The position numbers were made by a program, and so were the translations under genes. 64,000 nt of DNA, taken from Chelativorans sp. YIM 93263 (GTDB lineage Bacteria; Pseudomonadota; Alphaproteobacteria; Rhizobiales; Rhizobiaceae). The notes beneath the pieces are model-generated. The model was not told where the DNA came from. It saw only the letters and a list, made by a program, of their open reading frames with translations, and searched no databases. The number at the start of each line of letters is the position of its first letter. Positions within the stretch are counted from its first letter, which is position 1. Below are positions 54,138-63,143 of this stretch, piece by piece. The DNA is taken from NCBI RefSeq assembly GCF_028767125.1, contig NZ_JAKCWP010000007.1, positions 184,674-248,673 of the forward strand, in the 5' to 3' direction.

Positions 54138-55109
54138 CTACGTCTTGGCCCAGGGCAACTTGCCCAGATCGACATTGCCGCCGGTGATGATGACCCCGAC
54201 GCGCTTGCCGGCGAAAAGCTCCTTGTTCTTCAGGATCGTCGCCAGCGGCACGGTGCTGGACGGCTCTATGACGATCTTCATGCGCTGCCAGATGAGCCGC
54301 ATGGCCTCGACGATCTCCTCCTCGGTGGCGAGAAGAATGTCCTCCACATGGTTGGAGACGAACTGCCAGGTAAGATCCTTGAGCGGCACCTTCAGCCCGT
54401 CGGCGACCGTGTCGGGCGCGTCATCGGCGATGATATGACCAGCCTTGAAGGAGCGATAGGCGTCGTCGGCGTTCTTCGGCTCGGCGGCGTAGATCTTCGT
54501 CTTCGGCGCGATGTTGGAGAGGGTCAGGCAGCAGCCCGACACCATGCCGCCGCCGCCGATGGGAGCGATCACAGCGTCAAGCTCGCCCAACTCCTCGACA
54601 ATCTCCTTAGAGCAAGTGGCTTGACCCGCGATGACACGCGGGTCGTTATACGGATGCACGAACTCGGCTCCCGTTTCGGCTACCACTTCGGCGAAGACGG
54701 CTTCGCGCGACGAGGTGCTGGGTTCGCATTCGACGATCTTACCGCCGTAACCGCGCACGGCGTCTTTCTTCGCCTCCGGGGCCGTTCTCGGCATGACCAC
54801 CGTCACCGGGATCCCGCGCTTGCCGGCGGCATAGCTGAGAGACAGGGCGTGGTTTCCGGAAGAATGGGTGGCGACGCCGCGCACCGCCTTCTTGTCATCC
54901 AGGCCGAAGACGGCGTTGGACGCGCCGCGTGCCTTGAAGGCGCCCGCCTTCTGGAAGTTCTCGCACTTGAAGAACAGGCTGGCGCCCGTGTGCCTGTCGA
55001 GATAGCTCGAGGTCAGGATCGGTGTGCGGTGAACATGCGGTGCAATGCGCTCATGCGCCGCCTGGACGTCGTCATAGGTGGGGATACCCGTGGGGGCTGG
55101 AATGTCCAT
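54138..55109 (-). CDS. bhcB: Beta-hydroxyaspartate dehydratase (threonine dehydratase-like)
   Basis: A 323-residue fold-type II PLP enzyme. The Schiff-base lysine is K59 in GAFKARGASNAVF, with SSGNHALSLSYAAG and the phosphate-binding glycine loop IGGGGMVSGC. It removes water from beta-hydroxyaspartate to give iminosuccinate. It lacks the C-terminal ACT regulatory domain of biosynthetic threonine dehydratases, as expected for this role. It lies 9 bases after bhcA. Confidence 0.88.
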   Translation of the reverse strand: MDIPAPTGIPTYDDVQAAHERIAPHVHRTPILTSSYLDRHTGASLFFKCENFQKAGAFKARGASNAVFGLDDKKAVRGVATHSSGNHALSLSYAAGKRGIPVTVVMPRTAPEAKKDAVRGYGGKIVECEPSTSSREAVFAEVVAETGAEFVHPYNDPRVIAGQATCSKEIVEELGELDAVIAPIGGGGMVSGCCLTLSNIAPKTKIYAAEPKNADDAYRSFKAGHIIADDAPDTVADGLKVPLKDLTWQFVSNHVEDILLATEEEIVEAMRLIWQRMKIVIEPSSTVPLATILKNKELFAGKRVGVIITGGNVDLGKLPWAKT

Positions 55110-55118
55110 GCTCCCTCC

Positions 55119-56321
55119 TCAGGCCGCCGCGCGCCGCATGGCGACGTTCTGTTCATCGTTCGTGACGCGGTAATATTCCTGTGCTGCGGCGACACCCGAA
55201 CCAAGCGTGACCGGCAAGCCAAGATCCGCCATGACCATTTCCGCCGTGGCGATGCCCGATAACGCCATGACGTCGGTCATACTGCCCAAATGGCCAATGC
55301 GGAACAGCTTGCCGGCCACCTCGCCTAGCCCGACACCGAAAGCTACACCGTACTTCTCTGCGGCGTGGGTGACGATGCGGGTGGCATCAAAACCTTCCGG
55401 AACAAGCACCGCGCTGACCGTATCGGAATAGAGCGCCGGTTCTTTTGCGCAAAGGCGAAGATTCCAGGCCTCCACCGCCTTGCGCACGCCTTCAGCAATC
55501 CGGTAGTGGCGGCTGAAGACATCGGTCAGGCCCTCCTCCTCCAGCATAGTGATGGAGACGTTGAGACCGCGAATGAGATTGACGGGCGGGGTGTAGGGGA
55601 AACCACCGGCGGCTTTCGTCTTTATCATGTCACGGACATCGAAGAAGCAGCGGGCGCACTTCGCTGTGGCGACCGCTTCAAGCGCTTTCGGGCTGATGCC
55701 GAGAATGGCTAGGCCCGGAGGCAGCATGAAACCCTTCTGCGAGCCGGTGACCGCAATATCGACGCCCCAATCGTCCATGCCGAAATCCATAGACGCGATG
55801 GAACTGACCCCATCGACGAAAAGCAGCGCGGGGTGTTCAGCCCTATCGATGGCGCGGCGGACGGCGGCGATGTCGCTGCGCACACCAGTGGCGGTCTCGT
55901 TGTGACAGACAAGGAGCGCCTTGATGGAATGGCCGGTATCCGCCATCAGAACGCGCTCAAATTCTTCGGCTGGTGCGCCTTCGCCCCAAGGCGTTTCGAT
56001 GACCTGAACGTCGAGGCCATGCCTTTGACACAGGTCGATCCAGCGGTGCGAAAACATGCCGTAGCGGGCTGCCAGCACCTTGTCGCCAGGCGATAGGGTG
56101 TTGGTAATCGCCGCCTCCCATGCCCCCGTGCCGGTGGCCGGAAACAGGATGATCTCGGCTTCCTTCGATTTCAGAATACGGCCCACCCCTTCGAGGGCCG
56201 GCTCGTACATTTCGGCGAAGGCCGGCGAGCGGTGATCGATTGATGGATAATCCACCGCGCGCCGCAACTGCTCCGGGATGTTGGTGGGACCCGGAATGAA
56301 GATCGGGTTCTGGGTCGACAT
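55119..56321 (-). CDS. bhcA: Aspartate-glyoxylate aminotransferase
   Basis: A 400-residue class V aminotransferase of the serine-glyoxylate/phosphoserine type. It converts glyoxylate plus aspartate to glycine plus oxaloacetate. The PLP lysine is K196 in TGSQKGFMLPPGLA; FIPGPTNIPEQLR, CHNETATGV and LFVDGVSSIASMDF are conserved. Serine-glyoxylate aminotransferase is the alternative from sequence alone, but the operon fixes the likely partner. First gene of bhcABCD and divergent from bhcR. Confidence 0.88.
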   Translation of the reverse strand: MSTQNPIFIPGPTNIPEQLRRAVDYPSIDHRSPAFAEMYEPALEGVGRILKSKEAEIILFPATGTGAWEAAITNTLSPGDKVLAARYGMFSHRWIDLCQRHGLDVQVIETPWGEGAPAEEFERVLMADTGHSIKALLVCHNETATGVRSDIAAVRRAIDRAEHPALLFVDGVSSIASMDFGMDDWGVDIAVTGSQKGFMLPPGLAILGISPKALEAVATAKCARCFFDVRDMIKTKAAGGFPYTPPVNLIRGLNVSITMLEEEGLTDVFSRHYRIAEGVRKAVEAWNLRLCAKEPALYSDTVSAVLVPEGFDATRIVTHAAEKYGVAFGVGLGEVAGKLFRIGHLGSMTDVMALSGIATAEMVMADLGLPVTLGSGVAAAQEYYRVTNDEQNVAMRRAAA

Positions 56322-56405
56322 GATGCGGTCTCCGAAGTCTCACCGCTTAGGGCGGCTTTATAAAAGGCAGAGTAAGTGGCGTAACAGGCGAAGGCAATTT
56401 TTTTG

Positions 56406-56418
56406 AAAAAGTTTTCCA
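56406..56418. promoter_or_regulatory. Candidate BhcR site, bhcA-proximal (GGAAAACTTTTT on the minus strand)
   Basis: The complement of AAAAAGTTTTCCA is TGGAAAACTTTTT, a near-palindrome that recurs in opposite orientation at 56478. Both lie in the AT-rich 214-bp region between bhcA and bhcR. Assignment to the IclR regulator is inference. Confidence 0.4.
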
Positions 56419-56477
56419 TTTTCATTTGAAACTTCTCATGCTACTGTATATCCATCGTTTTTCATTTTTTCATATTA

Positions 56478-56491
56478 CGGAAAAGTTTTTA
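56478..56491. promoter_or_regulatory. Candidate BhcR site, bhcR-proximal (CGGAAAAGTTTTTA)
   Basis: It shares GGAAAA(C/G)TTTTT with the 56406 site in inverted orientation, about 72 bp apart centre to centre, and lies 45 bp upstream of the bhcR ATG. Confidence 0.4.
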
Positions 56492-56535
56492 GTTTTGATG
56501 GTGGAATGTGATTTCCACATACGGAGAATGGCGTC

Positions 56536-57357
56536 ATGCAGAAGATCGGCCGGGCGCGAGGCAGACCGCGCTCCTTCCATAACACGGCGGAGAATACGCT
56601 GATTCAGTCGCTCGACCGGGCTATGGATGTTCTGAAGGTCGTGGCCGATGCCAACGGTCTTTCACTGACGGAAATCGCTCAAGCCTCCGGTCAGGCGGCC
56701 TCCACCGCCTACCGCATCCTGATCACGCTGGAAAAGCACGGGATTGTGCAATTCGACGAACCGGCTCAGCTCTGGCATGTCGGTCTCGAGGCCTTTCGTA
56801 TCGGCAGCAGCTTTCTCGGCCGCACACGCATTGTCGAGCAAAGCCGCCCTGTCATGCAGCGCATCATGACGGCGACCGGTGAAACGGCCAACCTGGCGAT
56901 CATTGATCAGGGTGAAGTGATCTTCGTCAGCCAAGTGGAGACCCATGAGCCCATCAGGGCTTTCTTCCGTCCGGGCACGCGCGGGCCGGTCCATGCCTCC
57001 GGCATTGGCAAGGCATTGCTGGCCTTCCTGCCCCAGCCGCAGATCGAGGCGCTTCTGATGAGAGCCCCCCTCGATGCTTTCACGAAGAAGACCATCGTGT
57101 TGCCTAGTGCGCTGATCGCCGAGATCGAGACGATTCGCGCGCGCGGCTGGTCCATTGATGATGAGGAAGGCACGCTGGGCATGCGCTGCATCGCAGCTCC
57201 GATCTTCAACCAACTCGGTGAGGCAGTGGCCGGTGTCTCGCTCTCCGGCCCGGCATTCCGCGTCACGCCGGAGCGCGATGCGGAATACGGCGCACTGGTG
57301 CGCAGTGCCGCCGAAGAGATCACCGCGGCGATCGGCGGGACCGCTCCACGTCATTAA
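56536..57357 (+). CDS. bhcR: IclR-family regulator of the beta-hydroxyaspartate cycle
   Basis: A 273-residue regulator. The N-terminal winged helix holds LSLTEIAQASGQAASTAYRIL and the C-terminal effector domain includes GPVHASGIGKALLAFL and DDEEGTLGMRCIAAPIFN, both family hallmarks. In Paracoccus denitrificans the corresponding regulator controls bhcABCD and responds to glyoxylate. Divergent from bhcA with a shared AT-rich control region. The next operon on the same strand begins 394 bp downstream. Confidence 0.87.
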   Translation: MQKIGRARGRPRSFHNTAENTLIQSLDRAMDVLKVVADANGLSLTEIAQASGQAASTAYRILITLEKHGIVQFDEPAQLWHVGLEAFRIGSSFLGRTRIVEQSRPVMQRIMTATGETANLAIIDQGEVIFVSQVETHEPIRAFFRPGTRGPVHASGIGKALLAFLPQPQIEALLMRAPLDAFTKKTIVLPSALIAEIETIRARGWSIDDEEGTLGMRCIAAPIFNQLGEAVAGVSLSGPAFRVTPERDAEYGALVRSAAEEITAAIGGTAPRH

Positions 57358-57751
57358 GTGGGCACGTACGGGAGTTCGGGTTACGCCGCCTGACTAAAAC
57401 GGCGGTCCTCGTCGATGGCTGCTCGAGGCGTTGCGCCGACCCGCCTGGCAGCGATCTGCGTCAAGACCCGGCTCACAAGATCTCATCAGGACTTTGGTTC
57501 ACAACAATGGCATTGGCCCCCACGGCCAGCCACATAGTTCCTCATTCCCCTTGAATGATCTGCCGTGGCCGGCCCAGAGCCCATGGGGCACGGCGCCTGT
57601 GGAGATCCGTTTGACTTTTGGTATTTATTATGCCAGAAATTTTGGAACAGTGATCGGTCGTCGGCACGCCTCCTGATAACCCAGCAGTTAAGGATTGTCC
57701 GGCGCTCCGACGCCCTGCGCACGACCGGTTCAAGAGGAGGAAAAACGTCAA
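57358..57751. other. Leader region of the oxalate operon
   Basis: No gene is seen. A run TTGACT (57611-57616) precedes an interrupted palindrome TGGTAT-N5-ATGCCA (57619-57635, 11 of 12 arm bases symmetric) in an AT-rich patch, 117-141 bases before the oxc start, which could hold the promoter and an operator. AGAGGAGG lies directly upstream of the oxc ATG. Confidence 0.4.
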
Positions 57752-59491
57752 ATGACAGTCGTCACCAAGGTCGAGTCGCCGACGACCAACGCGCAGCCGG
57801 AACTGACCGATGGTTTTCATCTGGTCATCGACGCGCTCAAGCTCAACGGCATCAACACAATCTATGGCGTACCCGGCATTCCGATCACGGATCTCGGTCG
57901 TATGGCGCAGGCCGAAGGCATGCGCGTCATTTCCTTTCGGCATGAGCAACATGCAGGATATGCCGCCGGAATCGCAGGCTTTCTAACCAAAAAGCCCGGC
58001 ATCTGCCTCACCGTGTCAGCGCCTGGCTTTCTGAACGGCCTCACCGCGCTCGCCAACGCCACCACCAACTGTTTTCCGATGATCCTGATGTCCGGCTCTT
58101 CCGAGCGCGAGATCGTCGATCTTCAGCAGGGCGACTACGAAGAGATGGATCAGCTTGCCATCGCCAAGCCGCTTTGCAAGGCCGCCTTTCGCATTCTGCA
58201 TGCTGAAGACATCGGCATCGGCGTGGCGCGCGCCATTCGCGCCGCCGTATCCGGGCGGCCTGGTGGCGTTTACCTGGACTTGCCGGCGAAGCTATTGCCG
58301 CAGGTGATGGAAGCGGAAGCCGGCGGAAAATCCCTGGTCCAGGTGATCGATCCCGCTCCAGCGCAGATTCCGTCACCTTCTTCAGTCACGCGCGCGCTCG
58401 ATATCCTCAAAGGCGCCAAGCGTCCGCTCGTCATCTTCGGCAAGGGAGCAGCTTACGCGCAGGCCGATGACGAAATCCGCGCCTTCGTAGAGAAAAGCGG
58501 GCTTCCCTTCCTGCAGATGAGCATGGCCAAGGGCCTGCTGCCTGACGTACATCCGCAATCGGCAGGGGCTGCGCGCTCGACCGTTCTAAAGGATTCCGAC
58601 GTCGTCTTGCTGGTCGGCGCCCGGCTGAACTGGCTTCTGTCGCATGGCAAAGGCAAAAGTTGGGGCGAGCCTGGCTCGAAGAAAATCATCCAGGTGGACA
58701 TAGAGCCCAAGGAAATGGATTCCAATGTCGAGATCGCCGCACCGGTGGTCGGCGACATCGGCTCCTGCATTTCAGCGTTGCTCGATGGGCTGGGCGAAAA
58801 CTGGCCGACCCCACCCGCGGAGTGGATTGAGCAGATCAGCGCCAAGAAAGAGCAGAACATCGCCAAAATGGCGCTGCGTCTGAAGAAGAACTCAGTGCCG
58901 ATGGATTTCCACGGCGCCCTGGGCGCGTTGCGCACAATCATCAAAGAGCGACCTGATGCCATTCTCGTCAATGAAGGCGCCAACACGCTTGATCTCGCGC
59001 GCGGCATCATCGACATGTACCAGCCACGCAAGCGGCTCGACGTCGGCACCTGGGGCGTTATGGGCATCGGCATGGGCTCGGCAATCGCCGCTACGATTGA
59101 AACCGGCAAGCCCGTGCTGGCGGTCGAAGGGGACTCGGCCTTCGGTTTCTGCGGCATGGAGATTGAAACCATCTGCCGCTACAACCTGCCAGTCTGCACC
59201 GTCATCTTTAACAATAACGGCATCTATCGCGGCACAGACGTCAATCCCTCGGGTGGCCCGGATGTGGCGCCGACGGTCTTCGTCAAGGATGCCCGTTACG
59301 ACAAGATGATGGAAGCCTTCGGCGGCGTAGGCGTCAATGTCACGACCCCCGACGAACTTTATCGTGCCGTCAGCGCAGCGATGGATTCTGGCAAGCCTAC
59401 ACTTGTGAACGCTGTCATCGATGCTGCGGCCGGCACGGAAAGCGGCCGTATCGGCAATCTCAACCCGCAAAGCGTGGTCGGAAAGAAATAG
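57752..59491 (+). CDS. oxc: Oxalyl-CoA decarboxylase
   Basis: A 579-residue thiamine diphosphate enzyme that converts oxalyl-CoA to formyl-CoA and CO2. The ThDP-activating glutamate is in [13 protein letters not shown]; the cofactor motif starts at [15 protein letters not shown] (about 456) and ends at [16 protein letters not shown]. The latter loop, NNNGIYRG with the downstream [11 protein letters not shown], is characteristic of Oxc within the family. The ATG at 57752 has AGAGGAGG seven bases upstream. It is followed by frc. Confidence 0.93.
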   Translation: MTVVTKVESPTTNAQPELTDGFHLVIDALKLNGINTIYGVPGIPITDLGRMAQAEGMRVISFRHEQHAGYAAGIAGFLTKKPGICLTVSAPGFLNGLTALANATTNCFPMILMSGSSEREIVDLQQGDYEEMDQLAIAKPLCKAAFRILHAEDIGIGVARAIRAAVSGRPGGVYLDLPAKLLPQVMEAEAGGKSLVQVIDPAPAQIPSPSSVTRALDILKGAKRPLVIFGKGAAYAQADDEIRAFVEKSGLPFLQMSMAKGLLPDVHPQSAGAARSTVLKDSDVVLLVGARLNWLLSHGKGKSWGEPGSKKIIQVDIEPKEMDSNVEIAAPVVGDIGSCISALLDGLGENWPTPPAEWIEQISAKKEQNIAKMALRLKKNSVPMDFHGALGALRTIIKERPDAILVNEGANTLDLARGIIDMYQPRKRLDVGTWGVMGIGMGSAIAATIETGKPVLAVEGDSAFGFCGMEIETICRYNLPVCTVIFNNNGIYRGTDVNPSGGPDVAPTVFVKDARYDKMMEAFGGVGVNVTTPDELYRAVSAAMDSGKPTLVNAVIDAAAGTESGRIGNLNPQSVVGKK

Positions 59492-59500
59492 GAGCCAGTC

Positions 59501-60775
59501 ATGAAAGCACTTGAAGGTGTCCGCATCTTGGATTTCACCCATGTCCAGTCGGGCCCGACCTGCACACAGTTGCTTGCATGGTTTGGCGCCGATGTGATCA
59601 AGGTGGAGCGTCCCGGCACAGGCGACATCACGCGCGGCCAGTTGTGCGACATTCCCGCCGCCGACAGCCTTTACTTCACCATGCTCAACCACAACAAGCG
59701 TTCGATCACGCTGAATACCAAGGACCCCAGTGGCAAGGCGGTTCTGGAAGAGATGATCAAGCGATGCGACGTGATGGTGGAAAATTTCGCTCCCGGCGCG
59801 CTCGACCGCATGGGCTTCTCATGGGAACGCATCCAGGAACTCAATCCGGCGATGATTGTCGCCTCGATCAAGGGGTTCGGACCAGGTCCCTATCAGGACT
59901 GCAAGGTTTACGAGAACGTCGCACAATGCACCGGCGGCGCGGCCTCCACCACCGGTTTCCGTGATGGGCTGCCACTGGTGACCGGCGCGCAAATCGGCGA
60001 CTCGGGTACCGGCCTGCACCTGTGCCTCGGCATCGTGACGGCACTTTACCAGCGCACGAAGACGGGGCGCGGCCAGAAAGTTTCGGCCGCGATGCAGGAT
60101 GGCGTACTCAATCTCTGTCGCGTCAAGCTGCGGGACCAGCAGCGGCTGGCCCGCGGTCCGCTGGAGGAATACAGCCAGTACGGCGAGGGTGTGGAGTTTG
60201 GCGACTCCGTGCCGCGCGCCGGCAATGACTCCGGCGGTGGCCAGCCCGGTCGCATCCTGAAATGCAAAGGCTGGGAGGATGATCCCAACGCCTACATCTA
60301 CTTCATCACCCAGGCGCCCGTATGGGAGGCGATCTGCGACGTTATTGGCGAACCGGGCTGGAAGACCGATCCCGACTATGCCACGCCCAAAGCAAGGCTG
60401 CCTCGACTCAATGAGATCTTCGCCCGAATCGAGGAATGGACCCAGACGCTCAACAAGTTCGAGGTGATGGACATTCTCAATTCCCGGGATATTCCCTGCG
60501 GCCCGATCCTGTCGATGAAGGAGCTTGCCGAAGATCCCTCGCTGCGCGCCACGGGCACCGTGGTCGAAGTTGAGCATCCCGTGCGCGGCACTTATCTCTC
60601 CGTCGGCAATCCGGTCAAGTTGTCCGACAGCCCCACGGAGGTACTGCGCTCACCGCTTTTAGGCGAGCACACGTATGAAATCCTGAGCGAAGTTCTGCAA
60701 TTCGACGATCAGGCGATCGCCAGACTTCAGGAAAGTGGTGCAATCGGAGAACCTGCAAAAATCGCAGCCGAATAA
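59501..60775 (+). CDS. frc: Formyl-CoA:oxalate CoA-transferase
   Basis: A 424-residue class III CoA-transferase. It moves CoA from formyl-CoA to oxalate, regenerating oxalyl-CoA for Oxc. The catalytic aspartate is D167 in [13 protein letters not shown]; the N-terminal [27 protein letters not shown] block and the glycine loop SGGGQPG near 247 are as in known Frc. It starts 9 bases after oxc, and a strong terminator follows its stop. Confidence 0.93.
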   Translation: MKALEGVRILDFTHVQSGPTCTQLLAWFGADVIKVERPGTGDITRGQLCDIPAADSLYFTMLNHNKRSITLNTKDPSGKAVLEEMIKRCDVMVENFAPGALDRMGFSWERIQELNPAMIVASIKGFGPGPYQDCKVYENVAQCTGGAASTTGFRDGLPLVTGAQIGDSGTGLHLCLGIVTALYQRTKTGRGQKVSAAMQDGVLNLCRVKLRDQQRLARGPLEEYSQYGEGVEFGDSVPRAGNDSGGGQPGRILKCKGWEDDPNAYIYFITQAPVWEAICDVIGEPGWKTDPDYATPKARLPRLNEIFARIEEWTQTLNKFEVMDILNSRDIPCGPILSMKELAEDPSLRATGTVVEVEHPVRGTYLSVGNPVKLSDSPTEVLRSPLLGEHTYEILSEVLQFDDQAIARLQESGAIGEPAKIAAE

Positions 60776-60796
60776 AATTTCCCTCCCCGATGAACT

Positions 60797-60827
60797 GCGG
60801 CGGCATTTCGTATGTCGCCGCTTTTTT
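60797..60827 (+). terminator. Intrinsic terminator after frc
   Basis: A 10-bp stem GCGGCGGCAT/ATGTCGCCGC (one G-U pair) with loop TTCGT is followed by six T. It separates oxc-frc from the acyl-CoA synthetase pair. Confidence 0.88.
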
Positions 60828-60977
60828 ATGCGCCCTCCCTGGAAAGACCTTTTCACGGCGAGGGTCCCGCTTCCCTCACTGGCCAGTCGATTGACAGGCC
60901 TAAAGGATGTTGGCATTATGTATCCCAACTGCAAGTGTGCCATTCCAGCGCTGGCAGTTCGAGGGAGGAGGCAGAAC

Positions 60978-62159
60978 ATGAAGCTGCAGGAATTCCAGTC
61001 GAAGATGCTGCTGGCGCGATACGGTATTCCAGTGCCGCGGGGAGATATCGCACTTACCGCCGATGATGCACGACGCATTGCCTTCGAATTGAACACTGAA
61101 GGCTTTGCGGTGAAGGCGCAGGTTCCCGCCGGCGGGCGCGGCCGCTCGAAAGGCGTCGTGCTCGTCTCCTCGCCTGAAGAGGCAGGCGCGGCGGCCCGCG
61201 CGATGCTCGGCAGGACGCTTGTCACCGAGCAGACGGGCCCGGTCGGCTATCCCGTTCGACAGGTTCTGGTGGAGGAGGCGGTTACAGTTGACAGGAGCCT
61301 CTACCTGGCGATTCTCATCGACACCGCCAGGGCCGAAATGGCCGTTCTCGCAGGACCCGAGGGCAGCGAAGAGATCGAGGACAAGCTGCGTTCGGCGGAA
61401 ACGACAATTGAGCGATTGCACCTTGCCGCCTCGGGCAAGCCGGACAGAGCCGACGCCGAAGCGCTGGCCCTTCGGCTTGAGCTTGAAAGCCGGCAGATCC
61501 CCGCCTTCGTCGCCCTGCTCGAACAGCTGGCTTCAGCCTTTGTCGAGAACGACGCGACGCTGATCGAACTCAATCCGCTTGCCATCACCAAGTCTGGCGC
61601 GGTCATCGCGCTCGATGCCAAGATCATCAGCGACGATAATGCGATGTTCCGTCATCCCGATCTCATGGCCCTGCGCGACGAACGGGAAGACGATGGCGTG
61701 GAAGTCGCCGCCCAGAGCCGACAGCTCAACTATGTGCGCATGGATGGCAATATCGGCGTCGTGGCCAACGGCGCGGGGCTCGGGCTCGCCACGCTGGATA
61801 TGATTTGCGCAGCGAACGGCCGGCCGGCCAATTTCATGGACATCCGCACCACTGCCAATAGCCTTGATATTGCCTATGGTTGCAGCCTGCTGCTCGAGAA
61901 CCCAGCCGTGCGCGCTATCCTGGTCAATGTTCATGGGGGTGGCATGCAGCCCTGCGACACGATTGCCGATGGGCTGGGTATTGCTACGCGCCGCACGGGG
62001 TTGAAGCGTCCGACCATCGTCCGACTGGCCGGCAACAATGCCGAATACGCCCGTTTTCGCTTACAGAATTTCGGGGTCAAGGTGATCGACTGTCCGGACA
62101 TGTGGTCCGCTGTTACTCGCGCAGTCGCTACCGTGCAGGACATGGGAGAAACCCGATGA
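60978..62159 (+). CDS. ADP-forming acyl-CoA synthetase beta-like subunit (SucC homologue, divergent)
   Basis: A 393-residue ATP-grasp protein beginning KLQEFQSKMLLARYGIPVPRG, with the nucleotide-binding VKAQVPAGGRGRSKGV and the C-terminal LIELNPLAIT and NYVRMDGNIGVVANGAGLGLAT, as in SucC and malate-CoA ligase. Two loops that face the acyl group differ: the usual VGGGA is replaced by IRTTANSLDI, and NIFGGIxRCD by NVHGGGMQPCD. The ATG at 60978 has GGGAGGAGG upstream. With the next gene it should form a two-subunit ligase. Candidate substrates are oxalate, malate or a related dicarboxylate; this is inference. Confidence 0.8.
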   Translation: MKLQEFQSKMLLARYGIPVPRGDIALTADDARRIAFELNTEGFAVKAQVPAGGRGRSKGVVLVSSPEEAGAAARAMLGRTLVTEQTGPVGYPVRQVLVEEAVTVDRSLYLAILIDTARAEMAVLAGPEGSEEIEDKLRSAETTIERLHLAASGKPDRADAEALALRLELESRQIPAFVALLEQLASAFVENDATLIELNPLAITKSGAVIALDAKIISDDNAMFRHPDLMALRDEREDDGVEVAAQSRQLNYVRMDGNIGVVANGAGLGLATLDMICAANGRPANFMDIRTTANSLDIAYGCSLLLENPAVRAILVNVHGGGMQPCDTIADGLGIATRRTGLKRPTIVRLAGNNAEYARFRLQNFGVKVIDCPDMWSAVTRAVATVQDMGETR

Positions 62160-63037
62160 GCATTCTGGTCGATGCCGATACAACGGTGATCTGCCAAGGC
62201 GTGACGGGCCGCTCCGGCACGCATTATTCAGCAGCGATGATCGAGTACGGCACGAGCGTGGTTGGTGGTGTGCGGCCTGGCCGCGGCGGCAGCCGGCATC
62301 TCAGCCTGCCGGTTTTCGACACAGTTGCCTCGGCGAAAGCCGAGACCGGGGCGAACACCAGCATGGTTTTCGTGCCGCCCGATAACGCCGCGGCAGCAAT
62401 GATCGAAGCCATCGAGGCGGAGATGCCGTTGGTCGTTGCCCTGACGGAACGCGTCCCCATCCAGGACATGATCCGCGTGAGCGATGCACTCCGAGGCGGT
62501 ATAACCACCTTGGTCGGTCCCAATTCGCAAGGGATCCTTGCTCCAGGTCTGTGCAAGATCGGTGTCATGGCTACCGGCAGTGAGAGAAAGGGCCATATAG
62601 GCATTCTGTCCCGTTCCGCCTCGTTGACGAGCGAGGTGACTGCGCAGGTGAGTGCCGTTGGGCTCGGCCAATCGACCACGGTCGGCATTGGTGGCGACGC
62701 AATTCATGGACTCAGCATGCGCGCCTGTTTCGAGCTGTTTCTCGCCGATCCTGAGACGCATGGCGTCATTGTCATCGGCGAGATCGGCGGCACCGAGGAG
62801 GAAGAGCTGGCGGAGTTCATCGCCAAAACCAAGCCGGACATGCCTGTGGTCGCCCTTGTCGTCGGCCGCCATGCACCCGTGCGCCGGCGCATGGGGCACA
62901 GCGGCGCCTTCATCGACGGTCTCGCGAACGACGCAGAGGGCAAGATACGGGCATTGGAGAGTGCGGGTGTCACCATCGCTGAAAGCCCGCATCTGGTGGG
63001 CGAGATGATGCGGCAGGCGATGCTGGTAGATGCATAA
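62156..63037 (+). CDS. ADP-forming acyl-CoA synthetase alpha-like subunit (SucD homologue, divergent)
   Basis: A 293-residue protein with the CoA-binding Rossmann fold (ICQGVTGRSGTHYSAAMIEYG, VVGGVRPGRGG) and ligase domain. The phosphohistidine is in RRMGHSGAFIDG, and the charge-relay glutamate region IGEIGGTEEEE is intact. Differences from SucD include the GRSGTHYS turn and GPNSQGILAPG in place of GPNCPG. Its ATG overlaps the stop of the beta-like gene (ATGA), so the subunits are translated together. Confidence 0.8.
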   Translation: MSILVDADTTVICQGVTGRSGTHYSAAMIEYGTSVVGGVRPGRGGSRHLSLPVFDTVASAKAETGANTSMVFVPPDNAAAAMIEAIEAEMPLVVALTERVPIQDMIRVSDALRGGITTLVGPNSQGILAPGLCKIGVMATGSERKGHIGILSRSASLTSEVTAQVSAVGLGQSTTVGIGGDAIHGLSMRACFELFLADPETHGVIVIGEIGGTEEEELAEFIAKTKPDMPVVALVVGRHAPVRRRMGHSGAFIDGLANDAEGKIRALESAGVTIAESPHLVGEMMRQAMLVDA

Positions 63038-63068
63038 CAGCACTTTTCTGCTCAACCTCAATTTTGCA

Positions 63069-63087
63069 GTCAGATGAATCATCTGAC
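63069..63087. promoter_or_regulatory. Perfect 19-bp palindrome between convergent genes
   Basis: GTCAGATGA, one central A, then TCATCTGAC. It lies in the 106-bp gap between the alpha-like subunit stop and the end of the FAH gene. There is no U-run on either side, so a plain intrinsic terminator is not supported; an operator or a bidirectional hairpin is possible. Confidence 0.4.
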
Positions 63088-63143
63088 ATTCGCGTAACCA
63101 AAAGTGGAGCGTGCTTTGTGCGCCCACTTGGACGCACGGCACT

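Noticed and set aside
60735..60977. N-terminal extension of the beta-like synthetase subunit into frc
   Set aside because: It crosses the strong terminator at 60797-60827; the ATG at 60978 has GGGAGGAGG and the family N-terminus.
63069..63087. Intrinsic terminator call for the 19-bp palindrome
   Set aside because: No U-run on either side; kept only as an unexplained palindrome.
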